From: Cristatella mucedo
Taxonomy: Eukaryota > Bryozoa > Phylactolaemata > Cristatellidae
DNA length: 64,000 nucleotides
Reading direction: 5' to 3'
Assembly (NCBI GenBank): GCA_009760855.2
Contig: WPIO01000004.1
Span: 12,164,501 to 12,228,500, forward strand
Below the pieces are notes generated by a model that worked only from the letters and a program-made list of their open reading frames with translations, was not told the DNA's origin and made no database searches. This document shows positions 1 to 11,298 of the stretch, piece after piece. Within the stretch, counting starts at the first letter, position 1, and every line of letters starts with the position of its first letter. The position numbers were made by a program, and so were the translations under genes.

Positions 1-245
1 AGGCACCTACAGCTGCTGCAAAACTCTGCAGCCAGGCTTTTCTGCCGTGAGCGTAGCACTTGCCATATTACACCACTTCTTGCCAACCTGGACTGGCTCC
101 TCATCAAGCTGGGCATTGTGGTGTTGTCACTTGCTTATAGGTCCCTTCCTTCTCTTGTTCCAGCCTAGCACTCACAATTGCTTTCCAACCAGACCAGGCA
201 TCGCACCATACGCTCATATGACTCAAGTCGTTTAGCTGTGCCTTG
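1..245 (+). mobile_element. LINE A C-terminal fragment at the window start
   Basis: CGGAATTCTG-type codons are lost, but the text reads LQLLQNSAARLFCRERSTCH then ITPLLANLDWLL, matching 36625-36715. One frameshift and a stop. It lies upstream of the CCDC142-like exon. Confidence 0.8.
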
Positions 246-584
246 AACCAATCTCTTGGTCAATCTCACAGTGCCTTGTTGAGGCACAGGCTATGCACGG
301 GCTAAAACGTCATCTACTGCTAAGACTGGAGTTTTCTGTTTTACTCACTCGCCCACATGCAAATGCTGGCCAGCCGAAGTCGCACTTTGCCAGTGACTCG
401 TCGTGCGCTCTGTCGTGCCTCTGCCACCACCGGTGTCGTGCCTGCCCGGTGTGGCCAAGGGGTCACGCGAGCGTTGCGTCCTTGCGAGCTCGCGTCCTCG
501 CCCGGCGTCATCGTCACCGGTGCCGCTCGCAGGTGCACTCGCAATGGCTGCCATCGAACCCCGCCTCTCTCACTGCAACACCAG

Positions 585-1835
585 GTTCGGACTTCTGGCA
601 CTGCAAGCTGAGTGCTACGCTCGCCGCCGAGGGCAGCCGCTTGTGCAGTCTCCTCGAGAGGCACGCCGCGCTTCGCCTGCTGGCCGACTGCGAGGCCCGG
701 GTCGCCTCGTTCCGAAGCTTTGCACTCGCCCTCGAGCGGCTGGCGCTGGACGGCAGCGAGCACATGCCGGCCGGTGTGCGCGCCTTCGCCAGCACCGCCG
801 ACGGCGGCTACAGCGATGACGGCGGCGCCGGCAGTGACGACGACGGTGCCGGCAGAGGAGCTGGCCGCGGCGGCCTCGGCCGGCTGAGCCACATCTGTGA
901 CGAGCTGCGCACTCATCTGGCGCACTGGAGCTGCGTGAGCCGCTGCGTGCTCGACTCGCCTCGCCTGCGCCTGAGGCTGCGCCGCGTCGAGCCGGCTCTG
1001 GCCCAGGCGCGCGCCGCCTTCGAGCGCCTCCGGCACGCCAGCGTCTGCTGGTTGGAGCGGCTGGCCAGCGCGGGCGTGCGAGCCTTCGCACGGGCTGACT
1101 CGGACGCCTCGCTCATCGCCCTGGTGTGCTCCGCCGTGCACGGAGTGGAGGAGTTCAACGGCTTGCTCGGCGCCGTATCGCGAGCGCTGGCTCTCGAGGA
1201 CGGCCTGCTGATGACGGTCCGCGGCGGAAGTGCTAAGACGATCGGGACGACGACGACGATGCCGGTGGCAGCGGCAGGCTATTTGCGCTGGATGCATGCC
1301 ACCAGCACCAACTTGCCATCGCAAGTCGACCTGCGCACTGTCAAGTCGATGTCGTTCGTGCGCTTCCTCTCGGCGCTCGCCTCCGAGCGAGCGAAGGTCG
1401 AGGCCGCGCGCAGCTTGCACGCGCTAGTCGTCGGCGAGGGCGGCCACCGCGGGGCCGCCACTGCCAACGACGCCGGCGCCCGAATCGGCGCGGCTGCTGC
1501 TGCCGGCGCCGCCGGGGCAGCTCTGCCCCAGGTCAGAGCGGGCGGCTTCCAGCCGTCCTACAAGCGCATGGGTAACTTTGCGCTCACCGCCGGCGACCGC
1601 ACCGACACGTCGGACTACCACAGCGCCACCGGCTCGGCGCTGTCGGTGGTCGGCGGTGGCCGAAAGAGCCATCACGGGGGCGGCTTTGCCGCCGAGCTCT
1701 CACCTGCCGAGACGGAGCTGCTCCAGTGGTCGCACACCGAGCAGGACCACGTCGGAAAAGTCATTGCCATCGCGTGTCACATGACGTCGATGCTGCAGAA
1801 GAACGTGCCGAAGGGATCCGCGCTGCGCAGCAGCT
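585..1835 (+). CDS. CCDC142: CCDC142-like, first visible exon
   Basis: A GC-rich exon of about 416 codons. It encodes helical stretches (around LCSLLERHAALRLLADCEA and VSFLSALASERAKVEAARS-type helices) separated by Gly/Asp and Ala-rich linkers. The left edge is taken at a pyrimidine-rich acceptor ending CACCAG (582-584). The frame stays open to an ATG at 293, so the exon could begin earlier. It ends in phase 1 at GT-ACGT (1836). Confidence 0.65.
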
Positions 1836-4800
1836 GTACGTGGTAGCGCCGCGGTGCCGCCGCCGCGCGCGCTCTGGCGCCGCGTATGGCTAGCGCCAAG
1901 GCTCCTCCTCCTCCTGTCTGGCGCTGCTGCTTTGCGTGTTTCTCTTGCTCGGCAAGTGTTTGTTTAGACGTCACTTCTCTCATTCGAATCTGGTGGCCGC
2001 TTGTGGTTTTCTCAGCCGATGCGCCCATGTCGACGGCTGCTGGCCCGTGCAATGGGAAAGCTGACTCGAAGCGCAAGTCGGTTTCCTGGGGCGACAGCCA
2101 CGACAGCACCGTCAAAGCGAACCTGGTCAACAAGTACGCAGACCTGCTGTGGAAGTCGTTCGGAGCGGCGTTGAGCGAGAACGTGAAGAACCGGATGTCC
2201 TGGGGCAGGTCGCTCGTCGCGGCCAAGCGAGTGCTAGCCTCTTCCTCTGGAGCGCCGACTACGGCAACTGCGATAGGGCCCACGGATTTCTGCTCCGCGC
2301 CGGTCGTACTCAAGTTTGTCCGCTCCCTCGAGAAGCTTGCTGCCGGTGGTAAGCTTCGCACTGCCCACCCACTGCTCGGTCACGGCTGTCCACTCCGTCG
2401 GTCGGGCTGCGCTTGGCTTTGGCTTCTGCGTGGCCAACGCTGCCGGGGAAGGAGGGCTGCCGCCGGCTCGTCAGCACCGTCGTCGCTGCGCTGCATAGCC
2501 GCGGCGGAGTGAATTCGCTGGCTTCCTGTATGCTGCTCCTCGCTGCCATCAGGTACCCTGTCATCGAGCTGCGCCCGGCAGCTGGATCTGGCCGCCCTGC
2601 GGATCGAAGCGGCAGCCATGCTGGCACAGTGGGACGCCTCGCTGTGCCTCATCCTCGCCTCCACTCGAGCAGACAAGTGCCAGCCGGTCCCGCTGGCCGA
2701 CGGGCAGTACAGCAGCAAAACGGCGTTGCTGCTGCGAAACGCATTCGGTACCTTGCAGAGCCTGCAGCTTGCATTCGAGAAGCGATTTGGAGCCAGGAGG
2801 AAAGGTGCGTCTTGAATGCTGCTCGTCATCCATCATGCTCAGCTCTTCCTCTCTCCTCTCTCCTCTCTCTGTCTTTCACTCTCTCCCACTCTTGCTCTGC
2901 CTTGCTTTTAGATGTCTCTCTAAATGTCTTTCATTCATCGTCTTCCCTCTCCCCGCGTCTTCCACCATCTCCTTCTCACCATCCCTTTTTCTCTATCCCT
3001 CTTTCTTCATCTCTATGGCTCTCTCTAACACTCTCTTGCCCACCCTGCTTGCATTACCCATTTGCACAGGCCGTGTGTGGCTCGCAACACCTGAGCCGGC
3101 CGTCTGTGCATCGTCACTGAACCTTGCTCTCTCACTCGATATTGCCTTTGCCTGGCAGACACCTCTTTCTTTTTTAATTAAATCTGGACCCGGCTCTGTG
3201 GGTGGATGGCATTGCACTATAATAATAATAATAATGATACTGAAAAAGTGTGTAAAGTACCTTAAGATATCTAGATCTCTGTCTAGGCGCTTCAGGAATC
3301 CTGCATAAGATGGGTATCAATTGTTTAGTGATAAAATGCACAATTTCAGCACAAGCATGCTCACAATGACAATTCACATGGGTCGAGCAAAGTTTGTGAG
3401 AAACAGGTGCATCCTCTCGCACAGTGCGCTTCTTCTCCTGCTTTTGCATCCTCTCGTTCTGCCCAAGCTCTGCTCCATGAGTTTACCAAAGTCTAAGCTA
3501 AAGTCTAAAGTCTAAGCTCTTATTTGTCCCAGTGGTTAGGGTGCTTGCCTTAAACGAGCGAGGTCAAGGTGAATGCATTTGATGACCGAGGTCGTGGGCT
3601 CGAACCCCGTGGCATATGTGAAGTGCCTGAGTAGAGATTAAGTTCTCTTAGGGCACTATACGAATGAGTTGTCTTTCAAGCCAGTTGGCAATTTACCGAA
3701 GTCTAAGCTAGCTGATAATTTAACGGCAGTGCAAGCTAGTAGGCGAGTTGGTGACGTTGCCGGCCCTACTCGGCCGTTCAACCTACCGTTAACAGCACGT
3801 CTCTTTCTTTGCCGATGCAAGTCGATGGCAAACCGACATCTTCTCTCCTGCTGCCGACTCAGGCACATCCTTTCCAGCCGTCCTGTGCTGTTACTTCCAT
3901 GCTTCTGACTTCCTCGACTGCCTTCTTGACCCAGCTATGATTCTCACTTTCTTTTCGTCGCGTGAGACGATGTCTGTTGCCTACCGCATGCGCACCGTAG
4001 CTTGGGCTTTGAGCCTGCAATAGAAAGAACACTCTCCGTCGTCACACTCACTTGGTCTTTGTGGCTTTGTGGAATTACACTCGCAGATACCTGTGTGCAT
4101 ATGTGCAAAGCTTGTCGTTTTCTGGTGCGTGCCGAGCGGGCTCAAGCTGGCAGTGTGATGGCTGGCCTTATAGAGCCCCAACGGAAGCTTCAATTGACGG
4201 CACCACTGTCGCGGCCGTTTCAGGCGGTTCTGCCGTTCAGCAGCCGGTCACTGAGTATCGGGTCCAATGGGAAATGCTGCAGAGACTGCAAATCCTGGCG
4301 GATATTACCGAGCGTTGGTGCCAGCAGAAGTGCGCACAGTACATCTACGATTTCCGGCTATCGCCCTTTCTACTGGTAGCCTACAGTGACTTACCGGTGA
4401 GTCAGCATGCTGCAGCCTCAACTTATCCAGGACAACCTCAAGGAGACTGAGCTCGCATGACAGAAACTTTACCAAGACGGGCACCTAGAGGCCTTATCTA
4501 CCTAGACAGGACTATCGGATCATTAAACAAATATACACGGCTCAGCCTTCAGCCAGCTGAATCCAGCACGAACCATATCGCAGGGATATCGTAGCCCTAA
4601 AAAGCAAAAGAGCATACCGTGTCGTTCTCGAATCCGCGACTGCATGCCGAAAAGTTCGCTTAGTAGTCCCTCTTCGCCCTTTCTAAAGCGATCAATGATT
4701 GCAGCATAGACAGTTTAAGGACGTTTGATGGTAAAATGTAAAACGTATCCAACAGAAATTGGAATTAAACTACCGAAGTTGTTACAAGCAGAACTGAACT

Positions 4801-7800
4801 CAAATTTTAAATTTCACATCGATCTGCGCAGCATAGGCTGAGTTATGGAACTTACAACGGCACAAAGTTGCACTGGAAAGGAAGCTGTTTGAAAGTCGTT
4901 ACCGTGTGTACCTCAACAAGCTGCAAGCGTGTACCTCGGTGTGCCAAGTGTCAAACGTTAAGACTCGAGTCCCATACGATGCTGAGATCGGTAAATTTGT
5001 AATTTATAGATATTTTGCTTCTTGTTTACTTCTGGGTTAGACATGGTTCGCATAATAACAGTTTTTAAGGCTTTCCTTTTATACATCATATACAACAAAT
5101 CAGTTGATCGACCAATTTTCTCAGTATTTTCTTAACATTTACCCTTTAGAATGTAAACGTGCTATGGGGACCGTTTGGTTGACATATCTATGGTAGCTGC
5201 CTAATGAGAGCATCGTATTAAATAAAGAAATACTGGCAGCTTGCTGCAATTTGCCACTCATTGATACCTGTACTCCGGAAAGGACAGTCCACACGGAATC
5301 TTTCATTTATGTCGACAAGTTTTAATTGCACTGGGCTGAAAGCCGCCCGACTAGCTTGCACCCGTGACAAATAAGGGAAAGTCCAACTTTGCTTTGGAAG
5401 GCCGGACCTGAGTGTCCATTGACCCAGCTGGTGAGCCGTTCCACTGACTGCCAAGCTTCGAGTTCTTAGTTAGTAGGCTAAAATCTGTATAGAGTGAAAA
5501 CATATTTCAAAATTGTATTTGATAATCTTCTTAGGAAACAAAGGTAAAACTAATTTCATGTAATGTATTGGTCAGCCATGTAAAGCAAATCAGCATCGAG
5601 TTGCGTGTACGAGAACGTACAGACGTGCTGGCCATCTTTAAATTTATATTAGCTGTGTAGTAAGCGCCCTGCCCCGGGAAGAATCACGGGCAGGTTCTAT
5701 TTGTGAATGTCCGTCGCTTACCAAAGGCAGGAGCAACGAGGCATGTTCAATTTCAACTGTGAGAGTGCATGTTGTAGCTGCTTATGCAAATTTAGGCAAC
5801 GTATCTCCCTCCTATCTCTTGCTGTCCTGCAAAAACCCGTCGGCGTGCATAACCTCGGGAAGCTTGCTAGCTAGCTAGCGAGCGAGCCCCCTCTTGATGG
5901 ATGAGCTGCTCTCGTGGCGACTGTACGTCATTGCCGTCACCGCTCTATTCGGCATGCTCCACTCTATTTGCTGCAGATCCTTGCCACGGAGCTGGGCAAA
6001 AGTCTGCGCCTCCTGTCGTGCGACGGCAGCACCGGCGGCGGTGCAGCGGATCCTTTCCCCGCGCAGTGGCACCGATTGAGTGTCTCGTTCGGCCGGACGG
6101 AGGCGCTCGCGAGGCTGGCTGCCTCGTCGCTCGGCAAGAGGGCCGGCTCAGCTGCGAGCGACTTCTTCTCGGGTGCACTCCCGCTGCCGAAGACTTGGCG
6201 CCAAGATGCCAGCAGCACGGGTAACGTCTGCGCATGGAGGAACCGGGGAAAGGAAGGGGGAGGAGGGCGCCATGACTCGGCTCCCTGCAGTCACCTGCCG
6301 TTCCGGCTCCAGCCGCCTCTTCTTCGGCTTTCACTGATGCGGCAAGCCACCCTCGCTGCTGCTGCTGCTGCCCTTTCCCGACTACTCCCAATTCCCCTCT
6401 CTGTCACCTCCTCTCCCTCCTTCTTTCCCGGTTCCCCTTGCCGTATGTCTCTCCTTCCCTATCCGGCATGGTTTCCCCGTTCGTGCTTTCAGCTTTCTTC
6501 GTTGAAAAGATTGCACATCGTTGTGCCTCCGTAAAGCTCTCCTCCCTCTGACTAAAGCAATTATTGAGTCGAAACCTTTGGCCTTCCGTGAGAGATTTCT
6601 CGAATTTTCTGCCTGCGAAGTGGCTAGCTTAATAAAGTGCAGCAAAACACAGCTCGTCTCCTGAAGACCATAAAATCATCCCCTCTGTGGTCTTCAGTGG
6701 CCGACAAACTTAGTTCAGCCGTAACTCAGATTTATAGTGGTTCTCTAGATAACAGAATTGCTCCAAAGTCTTTCCAATCGGAATTCGTTCGACCAATACT
6801 TTAAAAGCCTGCATTGGATTCAGAGGTTCTAGAAAACTGTCGCTCAGTTTTCCTTCTTTTTTTTTTCTCAAAGATTCTCGAAAAGATTTTCTCTGAGCAG
6901 CTTGTACCTTGCGACGATACAATGGACGATAAAACCGAACTCCTACTCATAGAACACCCAAGTGTGCGACTGAACAAAGAGGCGTTGCTCTCCTAATAAC
7001 TGACCGTCACCATACACCGAATTTAGGTGTCGTCTCTGACAATAGCCTAAATTTTGGAAGTTTCATTAAGAAGACTGCCTCTATAGCTAGCCGTCACGTC
7101 TGATCCCCATCTAAGATTAGGGACTGTTGACGTAGGTGCCTTGCAAACAATTTAACTAGCTCCCTGGTTCTGTATAGGCTAGATTATTGCAATTCCATTT
7201 TGGCTGGGCTACCGCAAAAAAGCCTGTAGGCCACTGCAGCTGGTGGTGAATATATGGCTGCAAGGCTACTTAACAAATCTCACAGGTTCAGCCACATGTT
7301 TTCTTTGCTGAAGGTGCTGCGATGGCTTGTGTAAAGTTCTTATGATGACCCACAAGGCCCACCACATCTTAGCTCCTTCATGCCTAGCTGAACGGCTGCA
7401 CCCGTTTCAGCCTCCCCATGCCCGCAGGTCCTCTATGGACAATAAATTGGCCCTTTCATTCCTTCTCTTAAAGACCTTTTGTGACAGAATCTTTTGCTCT
7501 GCAGGTCCTAGACTGTGGAACTCAAAAACTCCCACAATTCTTATGCAATGACATCTACCATCGTGCTGCCGACTGTGGCACATCTTTTCAAGCCATCCTG
7601 AGCAGCCATGCCACTCACTTCTTTGACTGCCCTCCTGACACAGCTATGCTTCTCTCACTTTCTCTTTATTGCGCGAGAGGAAGTCTGCTGGCACGCGTAC
7701 CGACAGCCGCTCAGGCTTGCAGGAATGCACTGTAGAGAGCTCTCCTGCGTAGCACCCACTTAGTCTTTGTGGCATCGTGGAGTTACAGACGGAGATGCAG

Positions 7801-9454
7801 TGCATTACATTGCCCTTGGCACTTCTTGTTCGGAAGTACCGACTGCCGGCTTCTTGATCGTTGAAGCGCTCATGAATGCGCCGACGACGTCTCCAGCCCT
7901 CTCTTTGACAGGGCCGCCGAACAAAGTGCCAAGCAGCTACGTCGACGACTTGACCGAGACACTCCTGCAGCCGCTACTGGATGCCTGCCACCAGCTGTCT
8001 ACATCCGCTCAGGCTGCAACTATTGTCTGCGTCATGAGAAGTGTACTGGAAGCATGGACGCAGCAGTTCCTAAAGCAGAAGGTCAAGTTTAGGTAAGCGA
8101 TCTCAGCAGTGTGGGATTTGCCGAGTTGCTCTAGAGTTGGCAAGGAACAGAATTGCCCGAGAGAACCAACAGCTCAGGGAGTGCGCAGTGACAAGGCATA
8201 TTTGGAGTGTTAGCAAATTTGTCATGCCCTGAACTAGCCGAGGCTTAGAGATACAATTAGAAGCTTACAGTGCACGCATGCCAAAGGCGAATGTCGAGAT
8301 CGCTGTGGCACCACGTAGCAGTTACTGGTATGAGCGCTGGCTACTTAGACAACCCACGCAACACGTCTGAACGCAAGTGAGCAGAAGAAGATTGGGCAGA
8401 CTATTCCTTTGCGTGTAACTGTTTTCACGTTTGCTTGTAAATATTTGCTTGAGTTTTACTCGTATGAGTTTTTTGTTGTATTAGAGAGGTAGCTGCAAAG
8501 AGCAGTAAGAAAAAAGAGGTGCTGCAGTCAATGGCAGTGTCAGTATTTGCACATTTGGTTATGTGGCACACTGCGTTTGCGTTAGAGCTGGATGTAGCTG
8601 TACGGGGCTGACATACGAAATGACACGGGCTGTGTCAGTGCCACTCTCTTTCCCTTCTTGTTCTTTCCATTGCAGGTGAGCTTCTTCGCTCAGTGTACAC
8701 CGTTCTTCTTGGACAGCTATCAACCAGCTCCTGCCTCTTTCCCCTTCTCTCCTTCCCGTCTCACTCTTCGCTATTAAGATTCATGGCCTTCTTTGCAGTG
8801 TTTTTGAAGCTATTGCACTCTGGTGAGCGATGTCGAACGAAGAATCGAGAAGTGCGGCAGCATACTTTTGTATGAAGCAAGTGCTACTGTTTTGCTTTAT
8901 GTTTCATGCCGAACTGGTTTGGCCCAGTGAGGTACTCGCCCCGACCAACATCTGGCCGAGGTTCTGGGCTCGAGTGGCATATTGAAGCACCCGAATAGAG
9001 ATAAAGTTCTCTTATGGTGCTATACAAATGAGTTATATTTTATTTTATTCTACATAGTCCAAGGCATTCACAATGGAGCCGGTCACTTTGCTTCCCAACT
9101 CGGAGAATATCTACGGTCGGTACCAGTCGGCACGTTCTCAGATGGGTAGGATGTGAAGTGAAGTCTTTCGAACAGTCAGTCTCTGTGACAGTCAGTCACT
9201 CCGTGCGCGTGCGTGCGTGCGCGCGCGCGCCCGAGGAACACATCCTGGGTCAAGCAAAGCAGCCCGCATTTACATTTCTGATCCTTTTTCTTTTATGAAC
9301 GATATCTCCTAAGACATGCATGCAAAAAAAGGTAAGCAATCAGGTTGTTAATTTTTGTGCTTTATCTTTTTTCTTTTTCTATTTCCCACTCTGCCCGTCT
9401 ATCTTCCCCCCCCTCTGTTTTTTTTCTCTCGAGCACGCCCATTCTCCCGGTTCC

Positions 9455-9532
<78 letters not shown>

Positions 9533-10303
9533 CGTGGATGTATGTGTAGTGTGTGTCTGTGTCTGTGAGTGAGGTCACCTGTTGAAGAAATGGCTGCTCT
9601 TGGATGCCTCTGCGTGCTCCATGGTACCTGGAACAAGCATCAATTATCATCATCAAACAATTATCATCACTGCCAAGCTGGATCTGCAGTGATACAGAAC
9701 TGTCTGCATTAGAGTAAGCTATTTGCAATAGGATATAATTATTTAAATTAAGGACATTAAAAATCTATCCGGGAAGCTTGAGATACTTTTCGACAGCTGC
9801 TGCCTAGTGTATAGTAAGGCCAACGGAGTCGGTAAGCCTGCTGCTAGAGCACAGCCGAGAGGAAGTTAAAGGCTCCGACAGAAGTACTGGGTTTGTCTTC
9901 CCTTTGTAGCGCTGTGTTCTAGTCTGTTGGCATTGAAACATGTGGGTTGTTGCTTTCTTAATTGCAGATCTGGTTTGGTCTAGTGGTTAAGGTGCTCGCC
10001 CCGACCAAGGTCTGACTGAGGTCGTGGGCTCGAGCCCCGAGGCATATGTGAAGCGCCTGAATAGAGATTAAGTTCTCTTGGGGTGCTATATAAATGAATT
10101 TTATATATATAAATTTGATAACTTGATGTGGTTTTAGTAGTGTGAGCTTTAATACTGCTGCCAAAGAGAAACCTATACAAAGAACCAGGTGAAGAGCTCC
10201 TAAGCTGTGTGTGGGACCCCCCAAGCAGCAATATATTGCAAACATTTTTGCATATGCATTTTCCTTATTGAATGGCACAATTTATTGGGGCTGGATTATA
10301 TAT

Positions 10304-10388
<85 letters not shown>

Positions 10389-11298
10389 TATATATATATA
10401 ATTCATTTGTATAGACCCTAAGATAACTTAATCTCTATTCAGACGCTTCACATAGAGTATGCCACAGTGCTCGAGCCTACGATTTTGGTCATCAAATGCA
10501 TTCATCTTGACCTCTATCGTTGAAGATGAGCACCTTTATTGTAGCCAGGCTTATTTTCTAAAATCCCGGAGGTCAATAGAAGCACCCTAGTGCTCAATGC
10601 ACTGATCAGTGCTGAAATGTCGACGGTTGCCAAAAAGTGAGTGCAATATAATCTAATTCATTCTCAGCATGCTCATGTAGCTGGGAAGAGCAGTATTGAT
10701 AGCCATCATTGTGTATTACCAAGTTTTTCTGAGTGGCACTCTATGCATTCATATTATGCTCCCTTACCCTTCGATCAGGGTTCAGTGCACAATTCAAGCT
10801 CAGGGAAATCAGCCATTTCAGTTTGTGTTTGCCTTGCGTTTCAGCTGGGATGGTGCCGATCAGCTCGAGGCCGACGTGCAAGGCGTGCGAGAATGGTTGT
10901 CAAAGGGCATTGGCTCCGATGAGGTCAAGCGTGCCGTCCTGGAGGCAGAGCCGTTCCGCATCATCACGGGCATCGTCCAGCTGCTGAAGCGGCAGCCTTG
11001 CAAGCGGCGCTCGACGCCGGCTGGCGCCTTGCAGGCGGCTTCCGGCGGTGGCACGGTTGCTGCCACCTCGTCGGCGTCGCGAGCAGCTGCCACTGCCGCC
11101 TCCGATGGCTCGGCGCGCTCAGCAGCAGCAGCAGGTGGCAGCGTAGTCGGAGTGCACGATAGCCTCGACGAGATGGACTACGCCAGCGCCGTGCCGGACA
11201 AATCGGCCTGGCTTTCGCTGCGGCAGCGTGGCCCTGGCCGTGCCGTGCGTCTTCTGCTGCCCTGCATGAACACGCAGGCCGCCAGTCTCGCCGTCTAG
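585..11298 (+). CDS. CCDC142: CCDC142-like gene (whole locus, seven exons seen)
   Basis: A mostly helical protein of about 960 residues is read across seven exons. All six junctions have GT and AG borders and matching phases (1,1,1,0,1,2), which is strong evidence for one gene. The last two exons resemble the end of the animal CCDC142 family: a segment around SVLEAWTQQFLKQKVKFR, then an acidic helix, then a hydrophobic helix ending near IVQLLKRQP. The function of CCDC142 is essentially unknown, and I infer nothing beyond family membership. The N-terminal exon is Ala/Arg/Gly-rich with low-complexity linkers, which makes the protein longer than the mammalian one (about 750 residues). The true start codon is uncertain because exon 1 is open upstream to 293 and a LINE fragment lies just before it. 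Introns carry LINE, SINE and microsatellite insertions. Confidence 0.75.
2016..2348 (+). CDS. CCDC142: CCDC142-like, exon 2
   Basis: The acceptor is TTTTCTCAG and the donor GTAAGC. Phase 1 on both sides fits the exons before and after. It encodes a helix-rich stretch including NLVNKYADLLWKSFGAALSE and ends near VRSLEKLAAG. Confidence 0.75.
2553..2804 (+). CDS. CCDC142: CCDC142-like, exon 3
   Basis: Acceptor GCCATCAG, donor AAAG-GTGCGT. It enters and leaves in phase 1. The product is two long amphipathic helices (around LDLAALRIEAAAMLAQWD and ALLLRNAFGTLQSLQLAFEK). Confidence 0.78.
3520..3670 (+). repeat. SINE1 copy (long-head variant)
   Basis: The head has a box-A-like CCAGTGGTTAGGGTGC, a box-B-like GGGCTCGAACCCC, and the tail GAGATTAAGTTCTC then ACTATACGAATGA. 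Between the boxes it carries an extra segment of about 30 bp (near GAATGCATTTGATGACCGAGG) that is missing from the 9966 and 16404 copies. Confidence 0.75.
3870..4085 (+). mobile_element. LINE B 3' end fragment
   Basis: The text matches the ends of the copies at 7735 and 62210 (a CACTTGGTCTTTGTGGC-type block). The preceding ORF is decayed. Confidence 0.6.
4224..4396 (+). CDS. CCDC142: CCDC142-like, exon 4
   Basis: Acceptor CCGTTTCAG (phase 1), donor CCG-GTGAGT (phase 0). It encodes about 58 residues, including EYRVQWEMLQRLQILADITE and a Cys/Tyr-rich stretch near WCQQKCAQYIYDF. A LINE B 3' end lies about 140 bp upstream in the intron. Confidence 0.78.
4397..5976 (+). other. CCDC142-like intron 4, mostly unassigned
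   Basis: Apart from the half hairpin element at about 4715-5075, I see no gene or repeat that I can assign. Confidence 0.5.
4715..5075 (+). mobile_element. Half copy of the hairpin element
   Basis: It resembles one arm plus the loop of the inverted-repeat element at 19213-20163. Shared landmarks in the same order are GACGTTTGATG, a GAACTGAACTC block, GAGTTATGGAA, and a GGGTTAGACATGGTT-type block. The copy is diverged and has only one arm. Confidence 0.6.
5977..6220 (+). CDS. CCDC142: CCDC142-like, exon 5
   Basis: Acceptor TTTGCTGCAG (phase 0), donor ACGG-GTAACG (phase 1). It encodes ILATELGKSLRLLS followed by a Gly/Ala/Ser-rich segment with PFPAQWHRLSVSFGRTEALA. Confidence 0.75.
6650..7815 (+). 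mobile_element. LINE B copy, plus strand, in intron 5
   Basis: A decayed reverse-transcriptase and C-terminal region: DDKTELLLIEHPSVRLN at 6922 onward, then a FCDRIFCSAGPRLWNS block near 7480. It ends with the family 3' end at 7735-7815. The frame is broken by several stops. It lies between CCDC142-like exons 5 and 6. Confidence 0.7.
7912..8092 (+). CDS. CCDC142: CCDC142-like, exon 6
   Basis: Acceptor CTCTTTGACAG (phase 1), donor AG-GTAAGC (phase 2). It encodes two helices around DDLTETLLQPLLDACHQL and VMRSVLEAWTQQFLKQK. This is one of the stretches that most resembles the family's C-terminal region. Confidence 0.8.
8912..9045 (+). repeat. SINE1 copy
   Basis: Head CTGGTTTGGCCCAGTGAGG, a degraded box B near GGGCTCGAGTGG, tail GAGATAAAGTTCTC and then ATTTTATTTT. 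Confidence 0.7.
9458..9529 (+). repeat. (CT)n microsatellite
   Basis: About 36 CT units without visible interruption, in CCDC142-like intron 6. Confidence 0.95.
9966..10110 (+). repeat. SINE1 copy, near-consensus
   Basis: Box-A-like GGTCTAGTGGTTAAGG, box-B-like GGGCTCGAGCCCC, then GTGAAGCGCCTGAATAGAG and TTAAGTTCTCTTGGGGTGC, ending in a short TATATA run. It is one of the best-preserved copies in the window. Confidence 0.85.
10306..10384 (+). repeat. (CA)n microsatellite
   Basis: About 39 CA units, followed by GTATATATAT and then the 3' end of a minus-strand SINE1. Confidence 0.95.
10392..10560 (-). repeat. SINE1 copy, minus strand
   Basis: Reverse complement of the family: AACTTAATCTCTATTCAG, a GTGCTCGAGCCTACG box-B region, and the long-head segment TCAAATGCATTCATCTTGAC. 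It abuts the AT and CA microsatellite. Confidence 0.7.
10845..11298 (+). CDS. CCDC142: CCDC142-like, terminal exon
   Basis: Acceptor TTGCGTTTCAG (phase 2), stop TAG at 11296-11298. The first 55 residues (WDGADQLEADVQGVREWLS through IVQLLKRQP) match the conserved end of the family. An Ala/Ser-rich tail of about 95 residues follows and has no match I recognise. Confidence 0.8.

Larger units (their letters stand above)
2805..4223 (+). other. CCDC142-like intron 3: CT-rich tract and three repeats
   Basis: It holds a CT-rich stretch (about 2826-3050), a LINE-A-type tail in minus orientation with an ATA/ATT start (3218-3310), a SINE1 copy (3520-3670), and the 3' part of a LINE B copy (about 3870-4085). 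No gene is seen here. Confidence 0.6.

Noticed and set aside
341-1420. 359-codon open frame on the minus strand opposite CCDC142-like exon 1
   Set aside because: GC-rich coding DNA leaves the opposite strand open. The frame has no splice context and Arg/Ala/Gln-rich composition, while the plus frame joins in phase to six more exons.
9320-9728. Frames with Ser-Leu or Arg-Glu repeats
   Set aside because: Pure translation of the CT microsatellite.
9966-10040. tRNA gene suggested by GGTCTAGTGGTTAAGG and a box B
   Set aside because: Present in about ten copies with the same tail. It is SINE1.
10207-10414. Frame with a His-Thr repeat
   Set aside because: Pure translation of the CA microsatellite.
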